Positions 7,840 through 15,955 of a stretch of DNA of 64,000 bases are shown in pieces. Positions within the stretch are counted from its first letter, which is position 1. The number at the start of each line of letters is the position of its first letter. A model generated the notes under the pieces. That model did not search any database. It saw only the letters and a list, made by a program, of their open reading frames with translations, and was not told the origin of the DNA. Location of the stretch: positions 62,001 to 126,000 of the forward strand of contig JAIOOS010000006.1 of the NCBI GenBank assembly GCA_021414305.1. The letters are read 5' to 3'. The position numbers and the translations under genes are program-made. Origin of the DNA: Burkholderiales bacterium (GTDB taxonomy: Bacteria; Pseudomonadota; Gammaproteobacteria; Burkholderiales; Burkholderiaceae_C).

Positions 7840-8828
7840 TCCACCTTCGCGCCGGAGTCCTTGACCACCTTGGCCCATTTCGCGATCTCGGCGCGCTGGT
7901 ACGCGGCGAGCTCCTCGGGCGTCGAGCCGACGACCTCGAGGCCGATCTCGGCGAGCTTCCTGCCGACCTCGGGCGACTGGATGATCTTCTTCACCTCGAC
8001 CTGCAGCTTGTCGACGATCGCCTTGGGCGTTCCCGCCGGCGCGAACATCGCGAACCACGAGACCGCGTCGAAACCCGGCAGGCCCTGCTCGGCGATGGTC
8101 GGGATCTCGGGCGCCGCGGGCGAGCGCTGCGCGCTGGTGACGCCGAGCGCGCGGAGCTTGCCTTCCTTCACCAGCGGCAGGCTCGACGGCATGTTGTCGA
8201 ACATCATCGTCACGCGGCCGCCGAGCACGTCGGGGATCGCCGTGGCGCGGCCCTTGTACGGGATGTGCGTCATGTCGATGCCGGTCATCGTCTTGAACAG
8301 CTCGCCCGAGACGTGGATCGAGGTGCCCGAGCCCGAGGAGGCGAAGGTCATCTTGCCTTCCTTCTTGCCGAGGGCGATGAATTCCGCCAGGGTCTTCGCC
8401 GGCACGTCGTTGTTGATCACGAGCAGGTTCGGCGTGGTCGCGAGCAGGGTCACCGGCGCGAAGTCCTTGACCATGTCGTAGGGCATCTTCGCGTACAGCG
8501 CGCCGTTGATCGAGTGCGTGCCGACGGTGCCGAGGACCAGCGTGTAGCCGTCGGCCGGCGACTTGGCGACGAAGTCGGAGCCGGTATTGCCGCCGGCGCC
8601 CGGCTTGTTGTCGATCACGACCGGCTGGCCCCAGTCGGCGGTGAGCCTGTCGCCGATCAGGCGCGCCAGGATGTCGGGCGCGCCGCCGGTCGTGAAGGTG
8701 ACGACGATCTTCAGCGGCCGGTTCGGAAAGCCCGCCGCGCCCGCTTGCGCGAAAGCCGCAGGTGCGGCGACGAGGAAGGCCGCGGCGGCGAGCAGCGAAG
8801 CGAAGGTGCGTTGCAGCGAACGAGTCAT
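7836..8828 (-). CDS. Bug-family tripartite tricarboxylate transporter substrate-binding protein
   Basis: 330-residue periplasmic solute-binding protein of the Bug/TctC family, which is massively expanded in Burkholderiales. A Sec signal peptide covers residues 1-28 (cleavage after AAFAQ). Family hallmarks are FPNRPLKIVVTFTTGG, the VIDNKPGAGGNTGSDFVAK segment that binds the ligand carboxylate, and GLPGFDAVSWFAMFAPAGTP near the C-terminus. No TctA/TctB membrane genes are adjacent, as is usual for orphan Bug proteins, so it must pair with a transporter elsewhere or act in sensing. The start is supported by AGGAGG 6 nt upstream. It is coupled to the SDR that follows. Confidence 0.93.
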   Translation of the reverse strand: MTRSLQRTFASLLAAAAFLVAAPAAFAQAGAAGFPNRPLKIVVTFTTGGAPDILARLIGDRLTADWGQPVVIDNKPGAGGNTGSDFVAKSPADGYTLVLGTVGTHSINGALYAKMPYDMVKDFAPVTLLATTPNLLVINNDVPAKTLAEFIALGKKEGKMTFASSGSGTSIHVSGELFKTMTGIDMTHIPYKGRATAIPDVLGGRVTMMFDNMPSSLPLVKEGKLRALGVTSAQRSPAAPEIPTIAEQGLPGFDAVSWFAMFAPAGTPKAIVDKLQVEVKKIIQSPEVGRKLAEIGLEVVGSTPEELAAYQRAEIAKWAKVVKDSGAKVE

Positions 8829-8898
8829 CGAGGGCCTCCTGTCGCACGCATTATTCGGGGCGGCCGCAGCCCTTCGCCGAGGGGTTTTCCCGCCGCGA

Positions 8899-9951
8899 TC
8901 AGGCCGGGCCGCGCGCCTCGGCCATCTGCCGCCGCCGCACCTCGCCCTGGCGCGTGAACATCCAGCCCGGGTACTCGGCCGGCAGGCGGCTTACCTCGTC
9001 GAGGCGCTTCAGCTCGTCGGCCGTGAGCGAGACCGCGGTCGCGCCGATGTTGTCGGCAAGCTGCTCGGCCTTCTTCGCGCCGATGATCACGCTGGTGACC
9101 CGCGGCTGGTGCAGCAGCCAGGCGAGCGCGATCTGCGCCACCGAGACGCCGCGCTGGCCGGCGATCTCGCGCATCGCGTCGATGCAGTCCCAGGCCCGCT
9201 CCTTGTCGACCGGCGGGAAGTCGAACGCGAGGCGCCGGCTGCCGGCCTCGGCCTGCTGCTCGCGTCCGTACTTGCCGCTGAGAAAGCCGCCGGCGAGCGG
9301 GCTCCAGACCATCAGGCCGACGCCTTCGCTCTGCAGCATCGGGATCAGCTCGCGCTCGAGGTCGCGGCCGGCGATGGTGTAGTAGGCCTGCAGGCTCTCG
9401 AAGCGCGCCAGGCCGAGCCGCTCGGAGATGCCGAGCGCCTTGGCGATCTGCCAGGCGGCCCAGTTCGAGACGCCGACGTAGCGCACGTGCCCGTGCCGCA
9501 CCATCGTGTCGAGCGCGCGCACCGTCTCCTCGATCGGCGTGGCCGGATCGAAGCCGTGGATCTGGTAGAGGTCGACATGCTCGAGCTGCAGGCGCTTCAG
9601 GCTCGCCTGCAGGCCGGCGACGATGTGGCTGCGCGTCGCGCCGCGCGCGTTCGGGCCGGGCCCGGTCTCGCCGAAGACCTTGGTCGCGACGACCACGTTC
9701 TCGCGCGGGATCTTCAGGTTCTTCAGCGCCTGCCCGGTGATCTCCTCCGAGCGGCCGCCGGCATAGACGTCGGCGGTGTCGATGAAGTTGATGCCGGCGT
9801 CGAGCGCACCGCCGATGATCCGCTCCGATTCCTCCTGCTGCAGGCGGCCGATCCGGCCCCAGATGCCCTGGTCGTCGCCGCCGAAGGTCATGGTGCCGAG
9901 GCACAGCTCGGAGACGAACAGGCCGGTGCGGCCGAGCGGGTTGTATTTCAT
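8899..9951 (-). CDS. Aldo/keto reductase
   Basis: 350-residue NADPH-dependent (beta/alpha)8 oxidoreductase, YajO/Tas-like group. The N-terminal MKYNPLGRTGLFVSELCLG, the catalytic Asp/Tyr in FIDTADVYAGGRSE, the Lys in VVATKVFGE and the His in VDLYQIHGFDP make the AKR tetrad. The C-terminal SVIIGAKKAEQLADNIGA binds the cofactor adenosine phosphate. The start follows CCGGAGA. It lies 12 bp downstream of the old-yellow-enzyme gene and is surely co-transcribed with it. The substrate is unknown; proximity to the aromatic cluster makes a carbonyl or enone detoxification role possible. Confidence 0.9.
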   Translation of the reverse strand: MKYNPLGRTGLFVSELCLGTMTFGGDDQGIWGRIGRLQQEESERIIGGALDAGINFIDTADVYAGGRSEEITGQALKNLKIPRENVVVATKVFGETGPGPNARGATRSHIVAGLQASLKRLQLEHVDLYQIHGFDPATPIEETVRALDTMVRHGHVRYVGVSNWAAWQIAKALGISERLGLARFESLQAYYTIAGRDLERELIPMLQSEGVGLMVWSPLAGGFLSGKYGREQQAEAGSRRLAFDFPPVDKERAWDCIDAMREIAGQRGVSVAQIALAWLLHQPRVTSVIIGAKKAEQLADNIGATAVSLTADELKRLDEVSRLPAEYPGWMFTRQGEVRRRQMAEARGPA

Positions 9952-9963
9952 GGTGATCTCCGG

Positions 9964-11079
9964 TCAGCGGGCGCCGAACGCCGCGTTCTCGAACAGGTCC
10001 TTGAACTCGCGCGGCTGCGAGCGCCAGTACTGATGCGGCGCCTCGACCCGGGCGCCGAGCCTGGCCGCGGCGTGCCACGGCCAGCGCGGGTCGTAGAGCA
10101 TGGCGCGGGCGAGCGAGACCGCGTCGGCCTCGCCGTCGGCGACGATCGCCTCGGCCTGCTCGGCCTCGGTGATCAGGCCGACCGCGATCGTCGGCAGGCC
10201 GACCTCGGCCTTGACGCGCTGCGCGAACGGCACCTGGTAGCCGGGGCCGACCGGAATCTTCTGCTGCGGCGAGACGCCGCCGCTCGAGACGTGGATCGCG
10301 GCGCAGCCGCGCGCCTTCAGCGCCTGCGAGAGAGCCACCGTGCCTTCGATGTCCCAGCCGCCGGGCACCCAGTCGGTGGCCGAGATCCGCGCCCAGACCG
10401 GTTTCGTCGCCGGGAACGCGGCGCGCACGATCTCGAAGACCTCCAGCGGGAAGCGCATCCGGTTCTCGAGGCTGCCCCCGTACTCGTCGGTCCGCTGGTT
10501 GGCGATCGGCGAAAGGAACTGGTGCAGCAGGTAGCCGTGCGCGGCGTGGACCTCGAGCGCGTCGAAGCCGAGCCGCTCGGCCCGCCGCGCGGTCCGGGCA
10601 AAGTCGTCGCGGATCTTCTGCAGGCCGGCGGCGTCGAGCGCGAGCGGCGCTTCCTCTCGAGCGCCGTGCGGCAGCGCCGAAGGCGCCACGGCACGCCAGC
10701 TTCCCGGCTCGCCGAGCGGGATCTGCGCCCCGCCTTCCCAGGGCGCCCGGCTCGACGCCTTGCGGCCGGCGTGGGCGAGCTGCAGCGCCAGCCTGATCGG
10801 CGAGTGCCTGCGCACCGCCTCGAGCACCCGCGCCAGCGCCGCTTCGTTCGCGTCGCTGTAGAGGCCGAGGTCGGTCGGCGTGATCCGCGCCTCGGCCGAG
10901 ACCGCCGTCGCCTCGACGATCAGCATCGCCGCGCCAGAAAGCGCGAGGTGGCCCAGGTGGATCAGGTGCCAGTCGGTCGCCGAGCCCTCCTCGGCGCTGT
11001 ACTGGCACATCGGCGCGATGACGATGCGGTTGGCGAGCGGCAGCTCGCCGATCTGGAACGGGGCGAAGAGTCGGCTCAT
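9964..11079 (-). CDS. NADH:flavin oxidoreductase, old yellow enzyme family (XenA/YqjM-like)
   Basis: 371-residue FMN-dependent ene-reductase. It shows the thermophilic-like/XenA class signatures: Cys in IAPMCQYSAEEG, which tunes the flavin, the substrate-anion pair in HAAHGYLLHQFLSPIAN, the FMN-binding RTDEYGGSLENR and the final VSLARAMLYDPRWPWHAAA. XenA-type enzymes reduce activated C=C bonds and nitro-aromatics. It is transcribed in the same direction as the car-like operon that ends 94 bp upstream and is followed after 12 bp by an aldo/keto reductase. No Shine-Dalgarno is evident before the ATG at 11079. Participation in aromatic breakdown is an inference from position. Confidence 0.9.
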   Translation of the reverse strand: MSRLFAPFQIGELPLANRIVIAPMCQYSAEEGSATDWHLIHLGHLALSGAAMLIVEATAVSAEARITPTDLGLYSDANEAALARVLEAVRRHSPIRLALQLAHAGRKASSRAPWEGGAQIPLGEPGSWRAVAPSALPHGAREEAPLALDAAGLQKIRDDFARTARRAERLGFDALEVHAAHGYLLHQFLSPIANQRTDEYGGSLENRMRFPLEVFEIVRAAFPATKPVWARISATDWVPGGWDIEGTVALSQALKARGCAAIHVSSGGVSPQQKIPVGPGYQVPFAQRVKAEVGLPTIAVGLITEAEQAEAIVADGEADAVSLARAMLYDPRWPWHAAARLGARVEAPHQYWRSQPREFKDLFENAAFGAR

Positions 11080-11173
11080 GGCCGTCGAGTCTAGGGCGCT
11101 CGGCGCGAACGCGCAGGCGCGTCGTCCGCCTTCGGCGGCCAGGCGGTGCCGGCGGTTCTCGCCCGGGCGGGGC

Positions 11174-11482
11174 TCAGTCCAGGCCGAACACCTTGTCGAG
11201 CCGGGTTGCGATGCGGATGTCGCCCTTCAGGCGCATCCGGCCGGTCATCAGCGCGAACTTCGGATTGAGCTGCTTGTCGATGATGCGCTCGAAGTTCTCC
11301 ATCGAGACTGTCAGCGCGATGTCCGACGGCGCGTCCTCGTTGCTCACCTGGTTGGGCTCGGCCTTGCCGTCGATGAAGAGAAAGCCGGCGCTGCCGAAGT
11401 TGAACTTGATGCGCGCGCCGAGGCCGGAATCCTCGCCGACGGCGGTACGGACGCGTTGAGTGAGCGAAGCGAGATCGGCCAT
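11174..11482 (-). CDS. SCP2 sterol-binding-domain protein
   Basis: 102-residue single-domain SCP2 (sterol carrier protein 2 type) lipid-binding protein. The fold is visible as IKFNFGSAGFLFIDGKAEP, SDIALTVSMENFERIIDKQL and FALMTGRMRLKGDI, with the last segment being the family's most conserved part. Free-standing bacterial SCP2 proteins bind acyl-CoAs or hydrophobic ligands. Here it lies 10 bp after the Rieske ferredoxin gene, so it is effectively the last gene of the car-like operon. It could hold a hydrophobic aromatic substrate or an acyl-CoA intermediate; this is inference. AAAGGAA precedes the ATG by 5 nt. Confidence 0.88.
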   Translation of the reverse strand: MADLASLTQRVRTAVGEDSGLGARIKFNFGSAGFLFIDGKAEPNQVSNEDAPSDIALTVSMENFERIIDKQLNPKFALMTGRMRLKGDIRIATRLDKVFGLD

Positions 11483-11492
11483 GGCGTTCCTT

Positions 11493-11822
11493 TCAACGGT
11501 CGGGAAGGTCGATCCGGACCAGGCCGCCGTCGAGGCGGCAGGGATGGACGCGGAGCGCCTCGGTGCAGGGCGGCGACAGCACGCGACCGTCGCGCACGTC
11601 GAACTCGCCGCCATGCCAGGGACAGGTGACGACGTGTCCGTCGATCGTTCCTTCGCTGAGCGACGCGAAGCCGTGGGTGCAGGTGTCGTCGGTGACGTGG
11701 TACACGCCGTCGACGTTGAAGACGGCGTAGCTGCGGCCGCCCCGGTCGACGCGACGGATCGTTCCCGGCTCGACCTCCCAGTCCTCGCACAGCGGCGCCC
11801 CCGGGGCCTCGATCGCGCTCAT
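11493..11822 (-). CDS. carAc: CarAc-like Rieske [2Fe-2S] ferredoxin
   Basis: 109-residue electron-transfer ferredoxin of a Rieske dioxygenase. The cluster ligands are Cys48-x-His50 (TCTHG) and Cys67-x2-His70 (CPWHG), each two positions later than the CarAc ligands I recall from Pseudomonas resinovorans CA10. It would carry electrons from a reductase to the terminal oxygenase encoded at the head of the operon. No ferredoxin reductase gene is present in this window, so the partner must be elsewhere. The ATG overlaps the TGA of the hydrolase gene (ATGA). Assignment to the carbazole-type system rests on gene order plus ligand spacing. Confidence 0.85.
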   Translation of the reverse strand: MSAIEAPGAPLCEDWEVEPGTIRRVDRGGRSYAVFNVDGVYHVTDDTCTHGFASLSEGTIDGHVVTCPWHGGEFDVRDGRVLSPPCTEALRVHPCRLDGGLVRIDLPDR

Positions 11823-12646
11823 GCGTCGGGGCGGAGAAACGCCAGGCAGGCGCGCGCGAACGCGTCGGGGTGCTCGATCATGGCCCAGTGGCCGCAATGC
11901 GGAACGATCCAGCCCCACGAGTCGGCAATGAGCTCGAGGAAGCGGTAGGCGTTGGCCAGCGGCACGACCTTGTCTTCCTTGCCGTTGATCACGAGCGTGG
12001 GGCAGGACACGCGGGCGATCAGCTCCGGCGGGTAGGCCAGGCCGCCGGCGTCGCGGATCCACTTCATCGTCGCGCCGTAGGCCGCGCGCGTCGCCGGGTC
12101 GAGCGAGCGCGCCAGGCGGTAGTCGACGAGCGCGTCGTCGATCACGAAGCCGTCGTTCACCAGCGCGCGGATCAGCCGCACCATGCCTTCGCGGGTGAAG
12201 TCGTAGTTGACCACCGGGAGCAGCCCCGGATGGATCGTCGTGTTGAGGCCGGCGCTGCCCATCAGCACGAGGCGCTCGACCCGCGCCGGGCTGTCGGCGG
12301 CCAGGCCCAGGGCCGTCGCCCCGCCCATCGAGTTGCCGATGAAGCTGGCGCGGGAGATCTCCAGGGCCGCGAGAAAGGCGCGCAGGTGTTCGACGCGCGC
12401 GCCCTGCGAGTAGTCGAAGCCGGCCGGGTCGGGCTTGGCGGTGTCGCCGAAGCCCACCATGTCGAGCGCGATCACCCGGAAGTGGCGCGCCAGCAGCGGC
12501 ATCGAGCCCTTCCAGTTGCCGACGCTGTCGGCGCCTGCGCCGCCGCCATGGATCAGCACCAGCGGCGCGCCGCTGCCGGCCTCGAGGTAGTGGGTGCGCA
12601 GGCCGCCGGCATCGATGAAGCGCGAGACCGCAGCAGCGGCCGTCAT
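11819..12646 (-). CDS. carC: CarC-like meta-cleavage product hydrolase
   Basis: 275-residue alpha/beta hydrolase of the C-C bond (meta-cleavage compound) hydrolase group that includes BphD and CarC. It has the HGGGAGADS oxyanion region, the nucleophile elbow GNSMGG with Ser106, Asp in INGKEDKVVPL and the catalytic His in PHCGHWAMIEHP. In the carbazole pathway the enzyme splits the ring-cleaved biaryl into anthranilate and 2-hydroxypenta-2,4-dienoate. It overlaps the upstream LigB-like gene and the downstream ferredoxin gene by ATGA junctions. The actual substrate here is not proven and could be another biaryl or ring-cleavage product. Confidence 0.88.
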   Translation of the reverse strand: MTAAAAVSRFIDAGGLRTHYLEAGSGAPLVLIHGGGAGADSVGNWKGSMPLLARHFRVIALDMVGFGDTAKPDPAGFDYSQGARVEHLRAFLAALEISRASFIGNSMGGATALGLAADSPARVERLVLMGSAGLNTTIHPGLLPVVNYDFTREGMVRLIRALVNDGFVIDDALVDYRLARSLDPATRAAYGATMKWIRDAGGLAYPPELIARVSCPTLVINGKEDKVVPLANAYRFLELIADSWGWIVPHCGHWAMIEHPDAFARACLAFLRPDA

Positions 12647-13458
12647 GCCGCCTCGCGCAGCTCGAGGCCGCCCATGCCGGTGAACCACTCGGGCATCTCG
12701 TGGTAATAGACGATGTCGCCGGTCCAGCCCGGCGCCGCCCCGGCCATGAACAGCCAGTTGACGATCTCGAGCCCGCCGTTGCCGCCCTGCTCGACGATCT
12801 CCTCGGGCGTCATCCGCGTCAGCGGCTCGGGATGGCCACGCACGAAGCTGCCGAGCACCTCCTGGTCGAAGCTGCGCGAAACCTCGCCGTGGCGCGGAAT
12901 GTTCAGCCAGTGCGAGAGCCCGCCGGTCGCCAGCACCGCGACCCGCTCGCCGGCCGGACGCAGCGTGTCGATGGTCTCGCGCAGCACGCCGCCGAGTGCG
13001 TGGCAGCGGGCCGGGCCGGGCACCGGCTCCATGTTGATGTTGATCAGCACCGGCACGATCGGCAGGGTGCGCCCCGGATCGATCAGCATCATCGGCAGGG
13101 CGACGCCGTGGTCGGGGTGCAGCTCCTCGGCCTTGGCGAGGTCGAAGCCGCGCCGCGCCGCCTGCGCGACGAAGGCCTCGGCGAAGGCGCGATGGCCCGG
13201 CCGCGGCTCGCGCGGGATGTCCATGTCGCCGAACGGCACGTACTCGTCGGCGACGCCGACGCAGAACGGCGCCTGCAGGCTCATGTTGACGTTGAACATG
13301 TGGTCGCTGCTGACGACGACCACGAGGTCCGGCTGCCTGGCGACGAGGCGGCGCCCGAGCTCGCGGATTCCGGCGACGATGCCGCGCGCGCGCTCCTCCA
13401 CGCCCGCGGGCGACATCAGGATGTGCGAGCAGGCGCCCGCGGCGACGAGTCGTCCCAT
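12643..13458 (-). CDS. carBb: CarBb-like class III extradiol dioxygenase, catalytic (LigB-type) subunit
   Basis: 271-residue LigB-superfamily ring-cleaving dioxygenase. The non-heme Fe(II) ligands appear as His12 (CSHILMS), His53 (SSDHMFN) and Glu231 (GGLEIVNWL), and the catalytic base as His183 (GLSHWLNIP), matching the LigAB arrangement. In carbazole degradation CarBaBb opens the ring of 2'-aminobiphenyl-2,3-diol. The ATG at 13458 sits 5 nt after AAGGAG; a GTG one codon earlier (13461) is possible but poorly spaced. Its start shares a base with the stop of the small subunit gene (TGATG), as expected for a 1:1 heterotetramer. Confidence 0.9.
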   Translation of the reverse strand: MGRLVAAGACSHILMSPAGVEERARGIVAGIRELGRRLVARQPDLVVVVSSDHMFNVNMSLQAPFCVGVADEYVPFGDMDIPREPRPGHRAFAEAFVAQAARRGFDLAKAEELHPDHGVALPMMLIDPGRTLPIVPVLININMEPVPGPARCHALGGVLRETIDTLRPAGERVAVLATGGLSHWLNIPRHGEVSRSFDQEVLGSFVRGHPEPLTRMTPEEIVEQGGNGGLEIVNWLFMAGAAPGWTGDIVYYHEMPEWFTGMGGLELREAA

Positions 13459-13730
13459 CACGTCTCCTTGGTGGCGTCGTCGCGGTACGCGTCGACGGTG
13501 ATCAGCCGCGCCACCTCGGGGTTGCTGGCGAGCAGGACATGCATCTGCAGGATCGGATGCACGCCGGCAGCGGCGAGCGCCGGCGGCGAGCCTTCGTCGA
13601 GGCCGGCGCGCTGCGCTGCGTCGAGGCCGTATTCGTCGTAGACCTCGCCGCGCCGGTCGCGAAAGCGCTCCAGCAGGCCGGGTCGGCGGAACAATTCCTG
13701 CACCAGCCGGTTCACCGCATAGCTGCTCAT
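13458..13730 (-). CDS. carBa: CarBa-like (LigA-type) small subunit of class III extradiol dioxygenase
   Basis: 90-residue helical protein of the LigA family, the structural partner of LigB-type subunits that covers the active site. The pattern NRLVQELFRRPGLLERF, DEYGLDAAQRAGLDEG and GVHPILQMHVLLAS is typical; the last segment corresponds to the helix contacting the catalytic subunit. Length (90 aa) equals the carbazole CarBa subunit as I recall it. TGAGG precedes the ATG by 5 nt. It lies 7 bp after the oxygenase gene and overlaps the catalytic-subunit start by one base. Confidence 0.88.
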   Translation of the reverse strand: MSSYAVNRLVQELFRRPGLLERFRDRRGEVYDEYGLDAAQRAGLDEGSPPALAAAGVHPILQMHVLLASNPEVARLITVDAYRDDATKET

Positions 13731-13737
13731 GGGCGCC

Positions 13738-14889
13738 TCACAGGTTTTCCGGCCGCTGGATGCCGCGGTTGTGCTCGCTCGCGAGCTTTCGCCACTGCAC
13801 GATCGCGATATCGGCCTCGAACAGCCGCTCCTCGACCCAGCCGCGGTCGTTGTCGGCGTAGAACTCCTCGGTCGCCTCGCGCGCCCAGACGTCGTCGTCG
13901 TTGAAGCCGTCGAGCGCGAGGTCGACCCACTTGTCGTCCACCTCCTGGCGGAAGGCCTCGGCCTCGGCCGGCGAGGCGGTCACCCGGCCGAGCGTCTGCA
14001 GGTAGATGTGGGTCGTGGCGTCGACCGGCACGTACCACTCGAACTGCTGCATGCCTTCCTGCGGCCAGGGGTCGACCTTGAGCACGCCGGGCAGCCAGAT
14101 CGAGATGTTGTCGGCCACCCGCTTTTCGCCGAAGTGCCCCTCGAGCACGGTCTCGCCGCCGATCGTGCCCTCGAACACCGGGATCGCGCTCTCGCCCAGC
14201 AGGTCGTAGAGGCCGATCGGTCCGGGCGCGCCGATCGAGGGCCGGGTGCCTGTGCCGGGCTGGGTCGGCGCGAAGCCGAGCGGCAGGGCGATGTCGTTGC
14301 CGGCGCAGAGCGGCGAGCCCTTGTGGATGAAGATGTGGCTCGCGTCGAACCCGTTCTCGACGCCGAGCCGCCAGTTGCTGCGCACGACCCGGCGCTTGCC
14401 GTGGATCGTGCGGTCGGCATCGAGGAAACCCGGCGGAACGTCGGCCGCCAGCGCCGGCGGCTCCTCGTGGCCGACGAACACGAACACCAGGCCCTGCGCC
14501 TCGATCACCGGATAGGTCTGCAGCTTGTGCTTGCCGATCAGCGCGCTCGACGGATTGGTGATGATGTCGACCAGCCGCCCGTCCTTCCAGTCGTAGGTGA
14601 AGGCGTGGTACCAGCAGGTGATGGTGCCGGGCTTGTAGCACTCGAGCCGGCGCGAGAACTTCACCCCGCGGTGCAGGCAGCGGTTGCGGATCGCGCGGGC
14701 GACGCCGTGGACCCGGTTGATCAGGATGCTCTCGCCGAGCAGCGTCGCCTCGACCGGCTTGCCTTCCTCCAGCTCGCGCGAGAACAGCGCCGGGTACCAG
14801 TGGTTGCGAAAGCCGAGCTTGGCTTCGACGTACGGCCGCCAGCCCTTCACCCTGCCGAGCACCGCCTCGTTCACCAACGGCCCATCCAT
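13738..14889 (-). CDS. carAa: CarAa-like terminal oxygenase of a homotrimeric Rieske dioxygenase
   Basis: 383-residue Rieske non-heme iron oxygenase alpha subunit. The N-terminal domain has Cys71-x-His73 (CLHRG) and Cys92-x2-His95 (CWYH). The catalytic domain has bridging Asp182 with Fe ligands His185 and His189 (FDASHIFIH) and an Asp near 332 (FNDDDVWAREA). These sit two residues beyond the corresponding CarAa positions, and long stretches such as VKGWRPYVEAKLGFRNHWYP and SIWLPGVLKV closely follow the carbazole 1,9a-dioxygenase sequence as I know it. CarAa works as an alpha3 trimer with no beta subunit, and none is encoded here. First gene of the operon; its promoter region faces the AraC regulator. 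Confidence 0.9.
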   Translation of the reverse strand: MDGPLVNEAVLGRVKGWRPYVEAKLGFRNHWYPALFSRELEEGKPVEATLLGESILINRVHGVARAIRNRCLHRGVKFSRRLECYKPGTITCWYHAFTYDWKDGRLVDIITNPSSALIGKHKLQTYPVIEAQGLVFVFVGHEEPPALAADVPPGFLDADRTIHGKRRVVRSNWRLGVENGFDASHIFIHKGSPLCAGNDIALPLGFAPTQPGTGTRPSIGAPGPIGLYDLLGESAIPVFEGTIGGETVLEGHFGEKRVADNISIWLPGVLKVDPWPQEGMQQFEWYVPVDATTHIYLQTLGRVTASPAEAEAFRQEVDDKWVDLALDGFNDDDVWAREATEEFYADNDRGWVEERLFEADIAIVQWRKLASEHNRGIQRPENL

Positions 14890-14952
14890 CGTTCTTCGCC
14901 TCGTTTGCTAAAGTGCACGGACATCTTGCGCGGGCGTGCGCGCCTCGTCTTG

Positions 14953-14986
14953 GCAGGCAGTGCACAGCCGCATCGCAGGCAGCGCA
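14953..14986. promoter_or_regulatory. Direct-repeat operator candidate for the AraC-family regulator
   Basis: Two near-identical 12-mers, GCAGGCAGTGCA (14953-14964) and GCAGGCAGCGCA (14975-14986), repeat with a 22-bp period in the 115-bp gap between the divergent carAa-like and araC-like genes. Read on the oxygenase strand they are TGC(A/G)CTGCCTGC in tandem. Tandem half-sites two helical turns apart are the usual AraC/XylS binding layout. A third partial TGCACT copy lies at 14912-14917 next to the AT-richest stretch (CTTTAGCAAA), where the operon promoter is most likely. Binding is inferred. Confidence 0.6.
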
Positions 14987-15004
14987 AATCACCGGGAGGC
15001 CGTC

Positions 15005-15955
15005 ATGGCTGCCAGTTGGCGTAGCGAGTCGGTGCCGGAACGCGAGCAGTTCGCCTCGTGGCGCGAAGCCTGCTGCCAGCACGTCTACGCGATCACGCCC
15101 GAGCGCGAAGAGCAGCGCGGCTTCCGCGGCGCGCTGCGCGCCCGCCGCCTGGCCGGGCTCGACGTGGTCGAGCTGCAGTGCGAGGGCCATCGCGTGCTCC
15201 GCCGCAAGGAAGACATCGCCCGCGCCGAGAGCGACACCTACTACCTCTACTGGCAGATCGGCGAGGCCGCCTGGTTCCTGCAGGAAGGCCGCCACGTGCT
15301 GGCCGTGCGCGGCGACCTCCTCCTCGCCGACCCGAACCTGCCGTTCTCGACCGGCGCCTCGGGCGACTTCGATTTCCGCATCTGGCGCCTGCCGCGGCGC
15401 AGCCTCGACCGCTACCTGGCGCGTCCGGGGCGGCTGCCGATGATCCACCTGCGGCGCGGCACGCCGGAGTGCGCGCTGGTGGCGAGTTGCCTCGGCGCGC
15501 TCGACGGTGACGCCGAGCGCATCGATCCGCGGATCGCCGAGCCGGTTGCCGACCACCTGGTGCGCCTCGTCGCCACCGCCGCCGGCATCGCTCCCGAGCT
15601 GCGCGAGAGCGGCCGCGAGGCGCTGCGCAGCGCCACCCTGCGCCGGGTGATGGACCACGCGGTCGCCAACCTGGCCGACCCGGCGCTCTCGCCCGGGAGC
15701 ATCGCCGGACGGCTGGGCATGTCGGTGCGCAAGCTCCACATGCTGTTCGAGCCGATCGGCATGAGCTTCGGCGAATGGCTGCACGAGCGGCGCATCGCCG
15801 AAGCGCGGTCGCTGCTCGCCAATCCGGCGATGGCCGAGCGCAGCGTGGTCGAGATCGCGCTCGCCGTCGGCTACAACGACCTGTCGACCTTCTACCGCGT
15901 GTTCCGCGCCGAGGCCGGCGTCACGCCGGGCGAGTACCGGGCCGGTTCGCGCTGA
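15005..15955 (+). CDS. AraC-family transcriptional activator of the car-like operon
   Basis: 316-residue regulator. Residues 1-190 form an AraC-type ligand-binding region of the FeaR/AntR style (SESVPEREQFASWREACCQH, then YYLYWQIGEAAWFLQEGR and LLLADPNLPF). Residues 205-316 hold two helix-turn-helix motifs (SIAGRLGMSVRKLHMLFEP and SVVEIALAVGYNDLSTFYRV, ending FRAEAGVTPGEYR). Related AraC/XylS proteins activate aromatic dioxygenase operons in response to substrate or metabolite. It is transcribed divergently from carAa with tandem repeats between them. GGGAGG precedes the ATG. Its 3' end overlaps the convergent gluconokinase gene by 35 bp. Confidence 0.9.
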   Translation: MAASWRSESVPEREQFASWREACCQHVYAITPEREEQRGFRGALRARRLAGLDVVELQCEGHRVLRRKEDIARAESDTYYLYWQIGEAAWFLQEGRHVLAVRGDLLLADPNLPFSTGASGDFDFRIWRLPRRSLDRYLARPGRLPMIHLRRGTPECALVASCLGALDGDAERIDPRIAEPVADHLVRLVATAAGIAPELRESGREALRSATLRRVMDHAVANLADPALSPGSIAGRLGMSVRKLHMLFEPIGMSFGEWLHERRIAEARSLLANPAMAERSVVEIALAVGYNDLSTFYRVFRAEAGVTPGEYRAGSR

